Source: Clostridia bacterium (GTDB lineage Bacteria; Bacillota; Clostridia; Lachnospirales; Cellulosilyticaceae). Taken from it: a stretch of 64,000 nt of DNA. Location of the stretch: positions 1-64,000 of the forward strand of contig JARBUI010000001.1 in NCBI GenBank assembly GCA_029239755.1. The letters are read 5' to 3'. Positions within the stretch are counted from its first letter, which is position 1, and every line of letters starts with the position of its first letter. The notes beneath the pieces were generated by a model. It was not told the DNA's origin. It saw nothing but the letters and a program-made list of their open reading frames with translations, and made no database searches. Positions 1 to 9,185 of the stretch are shown one piece after another. Both the position numbers and the translations under genes were made by a program.

Positions 1-527
1 TTTTTCAGAAGAGCTTCCTCCTCTAAACGCAGCCTCCTCAGTTCTTTTAAATAGGCATTCTCTATTCTTAACTTGAGATTTTCATCTTCAAGTTGTTTTA
101 AATACTTTGAATTATTGCTTGTAATTTCAATACTTGTATGTTTACTTTCCTTTGGCTTAGACACTTTGGAACGCCGCCCCTTTCGTTTGGGTCGTAAAGC
201 ATCAGGACCAGCAATTCTAAAATCATTTACCCACTTAGCAATTAATGGTGGATTGTTTATGCCAACTGATAGAGCCAACTCCTGATAAGAGACCTCTGTT
301 GATAAATATAACTCTACCACATGAAATTTAAATTCAAAAGTATATGTTTCATTTTTTCTAGAACGCACCAAGCCTTCTGCACCAAAAGCTTTATATGCAG
401 CTACCCAGTGTTGAATAGGTTTCTTATTTGGAATTCCATATTTCTTAGCTAAATAGGTATAGCTTCCTTCGTCATTTAAATAAGCTTTTACTATTTCCAT
501 TTTCATTTCAAAACTATATTTTGCCAT
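1..527 (-). CDS. IS3-family transposase, helix-turn-helix OrfA part (runs off the window)
   Basis: The reading frame opens with ATG at 527 (MAKYSFEMK) and stays open to the window edge, about 175 codons, so its end is not visible. It shows two successive helix-turn-helix blocks (roughly residues 1-60 and 60-120), a basic linker (PKRKGRRSK) and then a leucine-rich coiled coil (KYLKQLEDENLKLRIENAYL). This arrangement is typical of OrfA of IS3-family (IS150-like) elements, where the coiled coil mediates multimerisation and a frameshift near its end gives the OrfAB transposase. The terminal sequence beginning TGACCCCCATATG at 589 reading leftward supports this. A GGGAGG ribosome binding site precedes the ATG. 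The OrfB catalytic domain would lie beyond position 1. Family is confident; subgroup is not. Confidence 0.85.
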   Translation of the reverse strand, partial: MAKYSFEMKMEIVKAYLNDEGSYTYLAKKYGIPNKKPIQHWVAAYKAFGAEGLVRSRKNETYTFEFKFHVVELYLSTEVSYQELALSVGINNPPLIAKWVNDFRIAGPDALRPKRKGRRSKVSKPKESKHTSIEITSNNSKYLKQLEDENLKLRIENAYLKELRRLRLEEEALLK

Positions 528-541
528 AAAAAAACTGGCCT

Positions 542-593
542 CCCATATGTTAGAATTTTTAGAATTTTAGGTCTAACATATGGGGGTCAGTTC
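542..593 (-). repeat. Left terminal inverted repeat of the IS and an RBS-masking hairpin
   Basis: Reading leftward from 593 the sequence TGAACTGACCCCCATATG is a typical IS3/IS150-type end. Bases 542-554 and 572-584 are perfect 13-base inverted repeats (CCCATATGTTAGA / TCTAACATATGGG). The arm nearer the transposase includes the G-rich part of its Shine-Dalgarno (GGGAGG). A transcript entering from outside would fold and hide the RBS, while one starting inside would not. This layout is known from other insertion sequences as protection against read-through expression. The opposite end of the element is outside the window. Confidence 0.6.
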
Positions 594-646
594 AAATTGA
601 ATTGATATAAGAGTTTTTATTATTTAATAAACTTTTTATAACCCCA

Positions 647-868
647 TTACTGATAGGTCTTATTATAGCAATATAATTGCAAAAGAATTCCAATGAGAGC
701 TGTGATCATAATGCCTACTCCGATAGGTCTTACGCTCTCTGTACCAAGACTATTGGCTATCCATTCCGCTAGTCCAAGATTTTTTTGACTCGAAATAATA
801 AGATAAATCAGAGCACTAAACAAAACGAGGTTTCCTGCCACTTTGGAAATCGTTTTTTCTTCTTTCAT
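647..868 (-). CDS. small two-helix membrane protein, function unknown
   Basis: This 73-residue protein has two hydrophobic segments, at about residues 10-28 and 48-68, separated by a short polar loop, so it is probably an integral membrane protein. I recognise no family. It begins only 4 bases after the GH112 phosphorylase stop codon, so it is the last gene of that sugar operon and probably translationally coupled to it. A role in the transporter or at the membrane is possible but nothing in the sequence shows it. Only a weak AT-rich hairpin with poor stem quality is seen downstream around 610-640. Confidence 0.55.
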   Translation of the reverse strand: MKEEKTISKVAGNLVLFSALIYLIISSQKNLGLAEWIANSLGTESVRPIGVGIMITALIGILLQLYCYNKTYQ

Positions 869-872
869 AAGA

Positions 873-3035
873 TTAAATCGCCTCCCATATTATCTCACAA
901 GGAGCTAAAGATACCACTCTTTCATTACCTTCTCCATCATATACTTTTGTGGTCTGAGTTTCATTAGAATTATTAACAATAGCATATTTCTTTGCATCTG
1001 GATAAGCATGTACTTCACAGTATATATTATCTGCATACCAAATAAAGAGTTCATCCTCTTTATTTGCAGCATAGAATAAACTTCTCATAAGCAATCTGGT
1101 ATTAGCCTTGCTATAAGGTAATCCTGCTATATAGACAGTTCTTCCCTTACCATAAGTATTAGCTGCTAGGTGAATTTCTCCATTAGAATATTCTATAATC
1201 TCTGTTGATTCCTTTGTAGCATAAATATTTTTCATACTTTCTCCAAAATCAAAGCTCTCTTTTTGATCCATTGTAATATAATGAATATCTACTGATGATG
1301 TAAAATATTTATCTGTAGAAAGGGTAAAGCCTATTTCCTTATCTACTCCAAATGCATCTGCTAATTGGAAGAAATGTCCACCATAGTGACAGGCACTAGG
1401 CTCTCCAACACCCACAAATCCGCCGCCGTTATAGATCCATGCTCGAACTATTTCTACTAATTTCGTATCAAGCCATTCTTCTCCGCCTGAAAATGCAGTT
1501 CCTGCATCACCAGCATTAATCATAACATCGATATCTTTGGGAATCCCATGTTCTTTTACATCTTCAAAACTCATAAAAGATACCTCTACACTGGCACCAC
1601 TTAAAGCTTCTAATACACCTAGGTAAGAATAGATTTGTTTATACCATAATGCATGAGCAACCATATGAGTCTGCCATGAACGCAGTTTACCCCATGCGTT
1701 TAAGATTGTAACCTTCAACCCTGTATATGGACTAGCTCCCTTTATATTATCATATAATAGGCGGAATTCATCTGTCACCTGCTCAATATAGTCAACAAAC
1801 TTAGGAAACTTATAGGCTAAGCTTAAATAACCGCCATAGCCGATACGATCTACTGGTTTTCTCAAAATTGCACGCCTTGCTGTCACCCAATTTTCAACAG
1901 CCTCAAGGCAAGGATCATTTCCTTCATAAAAGGTATCTGGGAAGAAATAAGGTAAAAACCTTCCCTCTGTATATTTTACGTTAGGAATTTCAGAAATCAT
2001 ACGAAGCGTTGCGCCGCCTCCAACGCTTCCTGCTACCGCATCTATCCCGATTTCACCAAAATATTTGCCATAAGGTTCCGTACCAATCCAGTGATCGCCT
2101 AAAAACATCACGGCCTCTTTTCCAGCTTCATGTACAATATCAACGAGCTCCTTCGCCTTCTTCGCAACGAATTCCCCAATGAAATCTATATAGTCTAAGT
2201 AATGTTTGGTAGGCACCCTAAATGCACTGTTATAGTATCCATTATCCACAAAATCTTCTGGCCTTAAAGCATATCCCTTAGTTTTCTCGAATTCTTCTAA
2301 CGCTGGTACTGATACACTTGCTCCATAACCAAACCAATCCACAAATTTTTCTTTACCAAGGTGATTAAATACTAAAGTAAAATTATAAAAAAATGTAGTA
2401 AAGCGTACAACATCAGTATTAGGATTATCTTTTAACCACTGGATTAAATACTCAACGACAAATTTACCAGAAGATTCAAATCTTATATCAAAAGGAATAT
2501 CATGAGGTTTATCCCCCCAGTTGTTGGTAATATGGTTATACATCTGTACTGGGTCCCATATTTCATAGACTAAAAAGGATACTGTATATTCATGAAAAGG
2601 TTCTGCTCCATGGAGTATAACTTTATTTGTTTCTTTGTTAATGACCCACTTTGCTGCGTCAATGACTTCTCCAGTTGTTCTGTCAATGACTTCCCACCAC
2701 TTTTTGGGATCATGGGTATAATCAGGCGTAAATTGTTCTATAAAGTATCCATCTAAAAAATCAATCTCTAACACCCTATCTGTAGCTAAATGATACTTAG
2801 ACATCAAGTACAATTGTTGGCATTCATCCATATGTGCTTTGGCATGTTCATTATGTCCTCTTGATACAAAATATGTCGTATATATTTTGGCATTTAACTG
2901 CATAATATCTTCTGATAGTTTTGTACCATCACTGTCACGTATGGCATCTGCACCCCAGCGTTCCATCATTTCTATGGTTTCTTTATAAAAATTTGCCTCA
3001 CTTGGCAATGTAACTCTTCCTTTAGTTTTAGACAT
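873..3035 (-). CDS. GH112 beta-galactoside phosphorylase (galacto-N-biose / lacto-N-biose type)
   Basis: The 720-residue protein matches the length and layout of GH112 phosphorylases: an N-terminal TIM-barrel-like catalytic part, a central glutamine-amidotransferase-like domain (around 440-650) and a small C-terminal beta domain. The catalytic region carries MFLGDHWIGTEPYGKYFG, where the family's general acid aspartate sits in GDHWIG. These cytoplasmic enzymes use phosphate to split beta-1,3-galactosyl-HexNAc, or in some clostridia galactosyl-1,4-rhamnose, giving galactose 1-phosphate. No signal peptide is present, which fits import by the adjacent ABC transporter. Which acceptor (GlcNAc, GalNAc or rhamnose) is used cannot be decided from sequence inspection. 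The Leloir genes galT/galE and nahK are not nearby, so galactose 1-phosphate must be handled elsewhere. Confidence 0.9.
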   Translation of the reverse strand: MSKTKGRVTLPSEANFYKETIEMMERWGADAIRDSDGTKLSEDIMQLNAKIYTTYFVSRGHNEHAKAHMDECQQLYLMSKYHLATDRVLEIDFLDGYFIEQFTPDYTHDPKKWWEVIDRTTGEVIDAAKWVINKETNKVILHGAEPFHEYTVSFLVYEIWDPVQMYNHITNNWGDKPHDIPFDIRFESSGKFVVEYLIQWLKDNPNTDVVRFTTFFYNFTLVFNHLGKEKFVDWFGYGASVSVPALEEFEKTKGYALRPEDFVDNGYYNSAFRVPTKHYLDYIDFIGEFVAKKAKELVDIVHEAGKEAVMFLGDHWIGTEPYGKYFGEIGIDAVAGSVGGGATLRMISEIPNVKYTEGRFLPYFFPDTFYEGNDPCLEAVENWVTARRAILRKPVDRIGYGGYLSLAYKFPKFVDYIEQVTDEFRLLYDNIKGASPYTGLKVTILNAWGKLRSWQTHMVAHALWYKQIYSYLGVLEALSGASVEVSFMSFEDVKEHGIPKDIDVMINAGDAGTAFSGGEEWLDTKLVEIVRAWIYNGGGFVGVGEPSACHYGGHFFQLADAFGVDKEIGFTLSTDKYFTSSVDIHYITMDQKESFDFGESMKNIYATKESTEIIEYSNGEIHLAANTYGKGRTVYIAGLPYSKANTRLLMRSLFYAANKEDELFIWYADNIYCEVHAYPDAKKYAIVNNSNETQTTKVYDGEGNERVVSLAPCEIIWEAI

Positions 3036-3044
3036 CGTAATCTC

Positions 3045-3929
3045 CTATCCCTTCAGTCCACCAAGGCTCATACCCTGTGTTAATTTTTTCTGTACCATGA
3101 TATATAAAATAAGTGTGGGCAGCATGATGAGTACCAGTCCAGCATAAAGCTGACCATAATTAGCTGCTGCTTGTTGTGCTTTCATTAATTGCATAAGTCC
3201 TACCGGTAATGTTTTTGCATCTTTCGTAAGGAGTGTTAAAGATATGATATATTCATTCCAGAAAGATAAAAAGTTAAATAATATGACTGTAATAATACTT
3301 GGCTTTGCCATGGGCATCATGATACATAGCATTGTTCTAAAATATCCGCTGCCATCTACGAATGCTGCTTCTTCATATTCTTTAGGAATGGTAACAAAGA
3401 AACTAGAAAGTAGGTAGATAGTAAACGGAAGTGCCGTTGATGCATAGATAAGCGCCAAAATAAAAACATTATTTAAAAGAAAACCACTTCCAAAAACAGA
3501 TTTTAAGCATTTATCTGCATTCACCAACATTAAGAAGATTGGTACTACTATGTAGTTCACATTGATAAATAATCCACCCATAAACATCGTATTAAACAAT
3601 TTACTTCCTCTAAATTGATATCTTGCAAGAACATAAGCCGCTGGCAAGGCAACTCCCAATAATATGAACAACGCTAAAGAAGTCGTTATAACTGAATTAA
3701 GCATGTAGTTTCCCATCTTTGCTCTTTGAAACGCATCAATAAAGTTCTGAAAATATATCCCTTTAGGAAGAGACCAAGGATTACTATAGAACTCAGAATT
3801 TTGTTTGATGGAAGCCATGAATACCCATGCTATAGGAATAATGATACTAATTGCCAAAGTAATGAGTGCAACATATATAAATACTTTAAACAATTGATCT
3901 GCACTTACGTTATCTTTTTTTTGTCTCAT
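3045..3929 (-). CDS. CUT1 sugar ABC transporter permease (MalG-like)
   Basis: The 294-residue inner-membrane protein has six predicted membrane helices and the EAA loop (EYEEAAFVDGSGYFRTMLCI) that docks on the ATPase, as in MalG-type permeases of the carbohydrate-uptake-1 family. It is the second of two permeases, 9 bases downstream of the MalF-like gene and 9 bases upstream of the GH112 phosphorylase, which implies that the importer delivers the phosphorylase substrate. No ATPase gene is in the operon; CUT1 systems of this kind in Firmicutes often share one MsmK-like ATPase encoded elsewhere. Confidence 0.92.
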   Translation of the reverse strand: MRQKKDNVSADQLFKVFIYVALITLAISIIIPIAWVFMASIKQNSEFYSNPWSLPKGIYFQNFIDAFQRAKMGNYMLNSVITTSLALFILLGVALPAAYVLARYQFRGSKLFNTMFMGGLFINVNYIVVPIFLMLVNADKCLKSVFGSGFLLNNVFILALIYASTALPFTIYLLSSFFVTIPKEYEEAAFVDGSGYFRTMLCIMMPMAKPSIITVILFNFLSFWNEYIISLTLLTKDAKTLPVGLMQLMKAQQAAANYGQLYAGLVLIMLPTLILYIMVQKKLTQGMSLGGLKG

Positions 3930-3938
3930 AGGTTCCTC

Positions 3939-4832
3939 CTAGAATTCTATTGGTTCTCGTTTGGTTACAAAATTGACAGTTGCCGCTAATGCAAAGGAAA
4001 ATAGGAATACTACTACACCAATTGCCATACCATAGCCATAAGAAGAATTCGTATAGGCCTGTCTATACATATAACTTAAAAACACCTCTGTAGCACCATC
4101 TGGTCCACCATTTGTTAATGTACTGACTAGTAAGAAACTTAGGTTAATCGTACTGATAATAAAAAAGGTTAAAGTTGTTCGGATATTTGTCCATATAAGG
4201 GGTAAAGTAATCGAAAAGAACTGTTGTACTTCTCCAGCCCCTTCAAGACCAGCTGATTCATACAGGCTTTCAGGAATACTTGCCATACTAGCCATATACA
4301 TAACCATATAATACCCAATAGCCTGCCATATCAAGGCAATAGCTATGCTGAAGATGACTATTTTCTGATCTCCAAGCCATAATAGAATATCTGCATCTTT
4401 TTCTCTAAATATGCCAAGAATGCTGTTTAACATCCCATTCGTTGGATCATAAATGGCAGAAAAAATAGCAGCAATAACAACAATAGATAATATATTAGGA
4501 ATATAAAAAATAACTCTAAAGAAATCTTGCCCCTTCACTTTTATTCTTGTAATAATACCAGCAAAGATAAGTGCTAAAGCTAGTGTGACAATTGTAACGA
4601 TTACAATAAGTAATATAGTATTCTGGAAGGACCGATAAAAGTTATCATCTTTAAATAATATTTTAAAGTTTGATAAACCTACAAAGGTCTTATTGTTTGA
4701 GAAGCCACCCCATTTATATAACGACATGCGAAAGACGTTAATCGTAGGAATAACCATAAAGATTGTAAACAAAATAACAGCAGGTGATAAACATGCTATT
4801 ATAAAACCCATTCTTCCCTTCTGCTTGTTCAT
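3939..4832 (-). CDS. CUT1 sugar ABC transporter permease (MalF-like)
   Basis: The 297-residue protein has six predicted transmembrane helices and an EAA motif near residue 190-210 (LYESAGLEGAGEVQQFFSI). It would form the membrane channel together with the MalG-like partner encoded immediately downstream. The short N-terminus (one helix right after MNKQKGRMGF) is the usual Gram-positive form. It lies between the binding-protein gene (73 bases upstream) and the second permease. Substrate is inferred only from the neighbouring GH112 gene, as a galactosyl disaccharide. Confidence 0.92.
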   Translation of the reverse strand: MNKQKGRMGFIIACLSPAVILFTIFMVIPTINVFRMSLYKWGGFSNNKTFVGLSNFKILFKDDNFYRSFQNTILLIVIVTIVTLALALIFAGIITRIKVKGQDFFRVIFYIPNILSIVVIAAIFSAIYDPTNGMLNSILGIFREKDADILLWLGDQKIVIFSIAIALIWQAIGYYMVMYMASMASIPESLYESAGLEGAGEVQQFFSITLPLIWTNIRTTLTFFIISTINLSFLLVSTLTNGGPDGATEVFLSYMYRQAYTNSSYGYGMAIGVVVFLFSFALAATVNFVTKREPIEF

Positions 4833-4905
4833 GGGACTCTCCTTCCACTTTGCTGTATGTTTTTGTTATAAAAGGACTAGAAGTCCTCCCTTTCTAGATA
4901 TTGTT

Positions 4906-6285
4906 TTATTCCATTGCTGCTCTTAATTTATCACTTGCCTCTTCAACAGCTTTCTGCCACTTCGCAACTGTCTTGTCTCCGCTAACGATACTGTTAACTG
5001 TATCAAATAATGTTGTTTTCATATCTACGCCTTCAACTGGAGTTGTTGCAGCAAATCCGCCCATGGTAGCTTTTGCGCCATTATCATAGATACTATAGAA
5101 CATCTTGTTATCGCCTTCAAGATTTGCACTTACGCCCGCAATGGGTTGAATAGCTCCTGATTTAGCAAAGATTTTAGCTGCTTCATCCGTATACATATAA
5201 GCTATAAATTCTTTTGCCATATCTTGGTTTTCAGCTGCAGCTGGTATCCATATTTGTTCAAACCACGTAAAGGAATATCCGCTTCCACCAGCCTTTACTG
5301 CTGGAAGTGCTGTAAAGCCCCACTTAAATCCATCTGCTCTTGGTGCTTCTGCCATTTCACCTGGCAGCCAAGTTCCATTTGGAACGAAGATTGCTTTATT
5401 ATCTAAAATTAATTGCTGATTTTTTGTAAAGTTTTCGTCGTTTGCATTGGCAACTGTTGTTTTTTCTGTATATTGCGCAAGTTTTCCAATAATATCAAAA
5501 ACTTGTGTTAACTCTTCGCCTTCCCAAATGCCATCTTGATAGCTCATAGCAGCATTAAAAGTATCTGCTCCTCCAACTGAAGCAATCAAAGCATAGGTGA
5601 ATGCATCAAAGTAACCTGTTGTTGGATATGTAAATAATGCTATTCCTTCGGCTTTGGCTTTTTCCCCTAATTCCCACATCTCATCCCATGTAGCAGGAAC
5701 GCTCCAGCCTTTTGCTTCTAATAGCCCTGCATTATAGAATAATCCACATGGACTATAGAACATTGGTGCATAGTAAGTGATGCCATCACCATAAGGATTA
5801 GTCGCTAAAGTATCAGTAAAACCCCCTACAATTTTATCTTTTACTTTTACACTTTCACCTGGAACTGTCATTTCTAACACATCTGTTAAAGGTAATAGTC
5901 CCTTTTCTTTTGTTAATGTTTCAGTAAGTGCTGCTTGGCGGCCTGTTGCAAGATGTATAACGTCTGGATAGTCTCCTGCTTTCATACTAGGTGAAATAAC
6001 ATCTTCTATTTTTTTATCAATTGTAAGTTCTACAGTTACACCTGGATGAGAGGCTTCAAATGCGGCTACAACTTCGCTCCACATACTAGCCCCATATCCA
6101 CCTTCAAATGCTGCAACCTTTAGCGTTTGTTCTTTCACTTCCTCTTTTGGTGTTTCTTTTGCCGTTTCTTGTGTTTGTTGTGCTATATTCTCAGTAGAAT
6201 TATTCATGACTTCTTTATTAGCGCATCCTGCTGAAACTGCTACAACCATTGCTACTGATACCATAACTGATAATATTTTTTTCAT
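4906..6285 (-). CDS. sugar-binding lipoprotein of the GH112 operon ABC importer
   Basis: This extracellular solute-binding protein (SBP family 1) captures the sugar and delivers it to the two permeases downstream. The N-terminus is a lipoprotein signal (MKKILSVMVSVAMVVAVSAGC) with the lipobox cysteine, followed by a Gln/Thr/Glu-rich linker and the two-lobed binding fold. An ATG at 6342 is also in frame, but the GGGGGAG ribosome binding site fits the ATG at 6285. The upstream ATG also coincides with the expected transcription start, so 6285 (459 residues) is chosen. A well-placed promoter lies at 6349-6377. It is the first structural gene behind the AraC-type regulator. Confidence 0.93.
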   Translation of the reverse strand: MKKILSVMVSVAMVVAVSAGCANKEVMNNSTENIAQQTQETAKETPKEEVKEQTLKVAAFEGGYGASMWSEVVAAFEASHPGVTVELTIDKKIEDVISPSMKAGDYPDVIHLATGRQAALTETLTKEKGLLPLTDVLEMTVPGESVKVKDKIVGGFTDTLATNPYGDGITYYAPMFYSPCGLFYNAGLLEAKGWSVPATWDEMWELGEKAKAEGIALFTYPTTGYFDAFTYALIASVGGADTFNAAMSYQDGIWEGEELTQVFDIIGKLAQYTEKTTVANANDENFTKNQQLILDNKAIFVPNGTWLPGEMAEAPRADGFKWGFTALPAVKAGGSGYSFTWFEQIWIPAAAENQDMAKEFIAYMYTDEAAKIFAKSGAIQPIAGVSANLEGDNKMFYSIYDNGAKATMGGFAATTPVEGVDMKTTLFDTVNSIVSGDKTVAKWQKAVEEASDKLRAAME

Positions 6286-6324
6286 TTTCTTCTCCCCCAA
6301 TAGTATGATGGCTTCTAATACCTT

Positions 6325-6393
6325 CTTGAGTATCTCAAGCATAGGTTAATTATAAATATCTTGAAAATCTAAATCAACGCGTTTATTGCGTTG
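6325..6393 (-). promoter_or_regulatory. Promoter and two palindromic operators of the GH112 transport operon
   Basis: On the minus strand a -35 box TTGATT (6372-6377) and a -10 box TATAAT (6349-6354) are separated by exactly 17 bases, a near-ideal sigma-A promoter. The inverted repeat CAACGC-N7-GCGTTG (6375-6393) overlaps the -35 box, and a second perfect palindrome CTTGAG-TAT-CTCAAG (6325-6339) covers the transcription start region. The AraC regulator next door is the obvious candidate ligand of one; the second implies another regulator. Binding is inferred. Confidence 0.65.
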
Positions 6394-6489
6394 TTTTTTA
6401 GATATATTGCTATTTATAGTGAATAATATATAAATATGTTCAATATTTCCTACTATTGGTTGTGAGTTTTCTCCCCTAATGATTACTGC

Positions 6490-7341
6490 TTACTCAAATT
6501 GCTTCTTTTGTTTTCTATATTCATTTGGCGAAATGCCTAGGCTCTTTTTAAAAGCCTGAGCAAAATAGGCTTGAGAAGAGAAGCCTATACTGCTGGATAT
6601 CTGCATAACAGAGAAATCTGTTGTCTCCAAAAGCATTTTGCCCTCCTCAATCCTTCTATTATTAAGATAATTAATCGGAGACATACCCGAATATTTTGTA
6701 AATACATGAATTAAATAATATTTATTCATATGTGTCATTTTAGCTAATTTATCTAAAGTAATGTGTTCAGAATAGTTGGAGTCTAAATATCTTTTCACTG
6801 TACTGCACTCTTTGCTAATTTTTTTAGACATAATCGTCTTGGTAGCTATTAAGTTATAATCAGCATGTCTCATAATCTGAATTAACAGTAATTCAAGTAA
6901 GTTCTGGCATACTAATTCATACTGTGGCCTTTGCTCCTCTATTTCGCTTAACATAGAAGTTAAATAAAGCTGTATGTACTGCTCATGATTGCTAAAATTA
7001 TAGACGCTGTATTGTGCAGAGGTGTCGCCCTTGTTAAAGCTAAATGTCAGACCGTCGATACCCAAAACAGTATATTCTAATGGCGTTGCATTATAAGATT
7101 TTTCTGTGTGTTCAATATTGGGATTAATGATAATTAAATCGCTTTCTTTTACTGAAAACATCTTATCCCCTACCATGAAACTCCCTGAACCTTTTTGCAC
7201 ATAAAAAATCTCAGCAAAATAATGGGAGTGCATGGTACTCTGCCAATCTCCCTCGTACTTTGATGCAGAAACATATAAAAGCTTAGAATCTAATTTTCGA
7301 ATAGACTCTTGTTGATTAATTGTATATCTTCTATTTGCCAT
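6490..7341 (-). CDS. AraC-family transcriptional regulator with cupin sensor
   Basis: The 283-residue protein has an N-terminal cupin-like sugar-sensing domain (about 20-110; note the HSHYFAEIFYVQKGSG stretch). Its C-terminal AraC double helix-turn-helix (about 180-278) carries the family signature QISSSIGFSSQAYFAQAFKKSLGISPNEYR. It sits directly upstream of and on the same strand as the GH112/ABC operon, separated by 204 bases that contain a promoter with two palindromes, so it very likely activates that operon when its sugar is present. No sensor membrane part is present; it is a cytoplasmic one-component regulator. Confidence 0.92.
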   Translation of the reverse strand: MANRRYTINQQESIRKLDSKLLYVSASKYEGDWQSTMHSHYFAEIFYVQKGSGSFMVGDKMFSVKESDLIIINPNIEHTEKSYNATPLEYTVLGIDGLTFSFNKGDTSAQYSVYNFSNHEQYIQLYLTSMLSEIEEQRPQYELVCQNLLELLLIQIMRHADYNLIATKTIMSKKISKECSTVKRYLDSNYSEHITLDKLAKMTHMNKYYLIHVFTKYSGMSPINYLNNRRIEEGKMLLETTDFSVMQISSSIGFSSQAYFAQAFKKSLGISPNEYRKQKKQFE

Positions 7342-7532
7342 AGCACATCCCCATCTTTTTTTAGCTGTCCAATCTTATTTCTTCCTGCAATCTATTTCTC
7401 TTTTTTTAAAATAGCAGTGATTCAACCTATATATTTTAGTGTTAAATCCCCCTAAAACAATACTATACACTTGTAAGGAACCCCCACTATCTTATGACTA
7501 TCATATCATTTTCTCCTACAATCAACAATTTA

Positions 7533-7581
7533 AAAAAGCTGTTCACAAAATCTTCACTGATGATTTTGTAAACAGCTTTTT
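7533..7581 (-). terminator. Rho-independent terminator after xylB
   Basis: Arms 7533-7552 and 7562-7581 pair over 20 bases with one mismatch (AAAAAGCTGTT..ACAAAATC). On the minus strand the stem ends in a T-run. It lies 33 bases past the xylB stop codon. Confidence 0.9.
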
Positions 7582-7613
7582 AGTTATTATACTTTTTAAT
7601 CTATAGGCGATGC

Positions 7614-9119
7614 TTATATGTCTGCTAATTCTTTATAAATCCCTTTTAACTGGTCGTAGCCTTTTTTAAATACATGATAATACTTTTCATAAACCACAGC
7701 ATCCTCTTTGGCTGGCTTAACGGTTTTGCTTACTTTTATAAGCTCAGCACAAGCTTTTTCTACACTATCAAACAATCCGCATCCTACTGCTGCTAATATA
7801 CCTGCTCCATAAGCTGGACCCTCTGATGCCTCAACAATGCTAAGTTCTTCATTAAATATAGAGGCTAATATTTCTACCCAAAGTTCGTTTCTTATTCCTC
7901 CGCCAGTGATACGTACTTCATTAATAGGAATTTGCATATCTTTTAAGATCTCAAGAGAATCTCTAAGTGCATACCCTACCCCTTCCATTACGGCACGAGT
8001 CATATGTCCTCTTGTATGCACTGGCTTAAGGCCAATGAAAACGCCTGTTGCATTGACATCTGCATGAGGAGTTCTCTCTCCAGTTAAGTATGGTAAGAAT
8101 AAAAGTCCTTCACTTCCAGCAGGTACTTTTTCTGCCTCATCCCTAAGTACCTGATAAGGATTTTCTGCCTGTATGTCTTTATTTACTTCTTCTACCCACC
8201 ATTGAAGACTATAAGCTGCCGAAAGCATAACCCCCATTTGGGTAAAACCACCGCTTGCATGATTAAAGGAATGTAATCTATTGTCTTTATCGACTTTGTA
8301 TTCATCAACGGAAGCAAAAACTACTCCCGATGTACCAAGTGATACGCTTACAACTCCATTTGATACAGTTCCAGTACCCACTGCTCCAACTGCTTGATCG
8401 CCGCCGCCGCCTGTAACCTTCGCCGCTCCACTAATGCCAAGTTCATCTGCTACTTCTTTTTTAACAACTCCTGTTACTTCATAGCAGTCATAAACCTCTG
8501 GAAGCCACTCTGGTTTAATAGATAAAATATCTGTCATTTCCTTTGACCACGCTTTATTTTTAACATCAAAGAATAGTGTCCCTGCTGCATCAGCTACATC
8601 TATCTTATAATCGCCTGTTAATCGATATCTTAGATAATCTTTTGGTAATAAAATATGAGCAACCTTCTCAAAGATTTCTGGCTCATTTTCTTTAACCCAC
8701 ATAACCTTTGGACCAGTAAATCCTGAAAGAGCAATATTCCCTGTATACTCAGATAATTTATCTCTTCCTATAACATCATTTAAGTAATCACATTGTTTTT
8801 GTGTTCTGCCGTCATTCCATAAAATTGATGGTCTTAGTACCTCTCCTTTTTCATCCAAAAGAACAAGTCCATGCATTTGACCACTAAAACTAATACCTTC
8901 TATTTGTTCTCCAATCCCTTCATTTTTTGCTGTTATCCTTTTAATAGCGTCTGCTGTTCCCTGCCACCAATCTTCTGGATTTTGCTCACTCCATAACGGT
9001 TTTGGATAGCTGAGCGGATACTTGCTAGAAGCACTGTCAATAATGACCCCTTTTTTATCCATTACAATAACTTTTACTGAACTTGTTCCTAAATCTATCC
9101 CTAAATACATTTTATGCAC
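7614..9119 (-). CDS. xylB: xylulokinase
   Basis: Phosphorylates D-xylulose to xylulose 5-phosphate with ATP, the second step of the isomerase pathway. The 501-residue protein is a FGGY-family sugar kinase. The N-terminal phosphate loop is LGIDLGTSSVKVIVMD, the catalytic aspartate is in SILWNDGRT / GGGDQAVGAVGTG, and the C-terminal domain has GGGIRNELWVEILASIF. The start at MHKMYLGIDLGT follows a GAGGTGCATAAAATG context; the second ATG three codons on is possible. It follows xylA on the same strand, separated by 199 bases that hold an unusual repeat cluster, and is closed by a strong terminator. Confidence 0.95.
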   Translation of the reverse strand: MHKMYLGIDLGTSSVKVIVMDKKGVIIDSASSKYPLSYPKPLWSEQNPEDWWQGTADAIKRITAKNEGIGEQIEGISFSGQMHGLVLLDEKGEVLRPSILWNDGRTQKQCDYLNDVIGRDKLSEYTGNIALSGFTGPKVMWVKENEPEIFEKVAHILLPKDYLRYRLTGDYKIDVADAAGTLFFDVKNKAWSKEMTDILSIKPEWLPEVYDCYEVTGVVKKEVADELGISGAAKVTGGGGDQAVGAVGTGTVSNGVVSVSLGTSGVVFASVDEYKVDKDNRLHSFNHASGGFTQMGVMLSAAYSLQWWVEEVNKDIQAENPYQVLRDEAEKVPAGSEGLLFLPYLTGERTPHADVNATGVFIGLKPVHTRGHMTRAVMEGVGYALRDSLEILKDMQIPINEVRITGGGIRNELWVEILASIFNEELSIVEASEGPAYGAGILAAVGCGLFDSVEKACAELIKVSKTVKPAKEDAVVYEKYYHVFKKGYDQLKGIYKELADI

Positions 9120-9185
9120 CTCTTTATCTTCATTTAATGTTACTACTATTTTCAGCAGTAATCGTATAACTAAAGTACTAAAAAA

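Noticed and set aside
6286-6342. Extended start of the binding-protein gene at 6342
   Set aside because: The extra 19 residues spoil the lipoprotein signal, and the ATG would be at the transcription start; a strong RBS serves the ATG at 6285.
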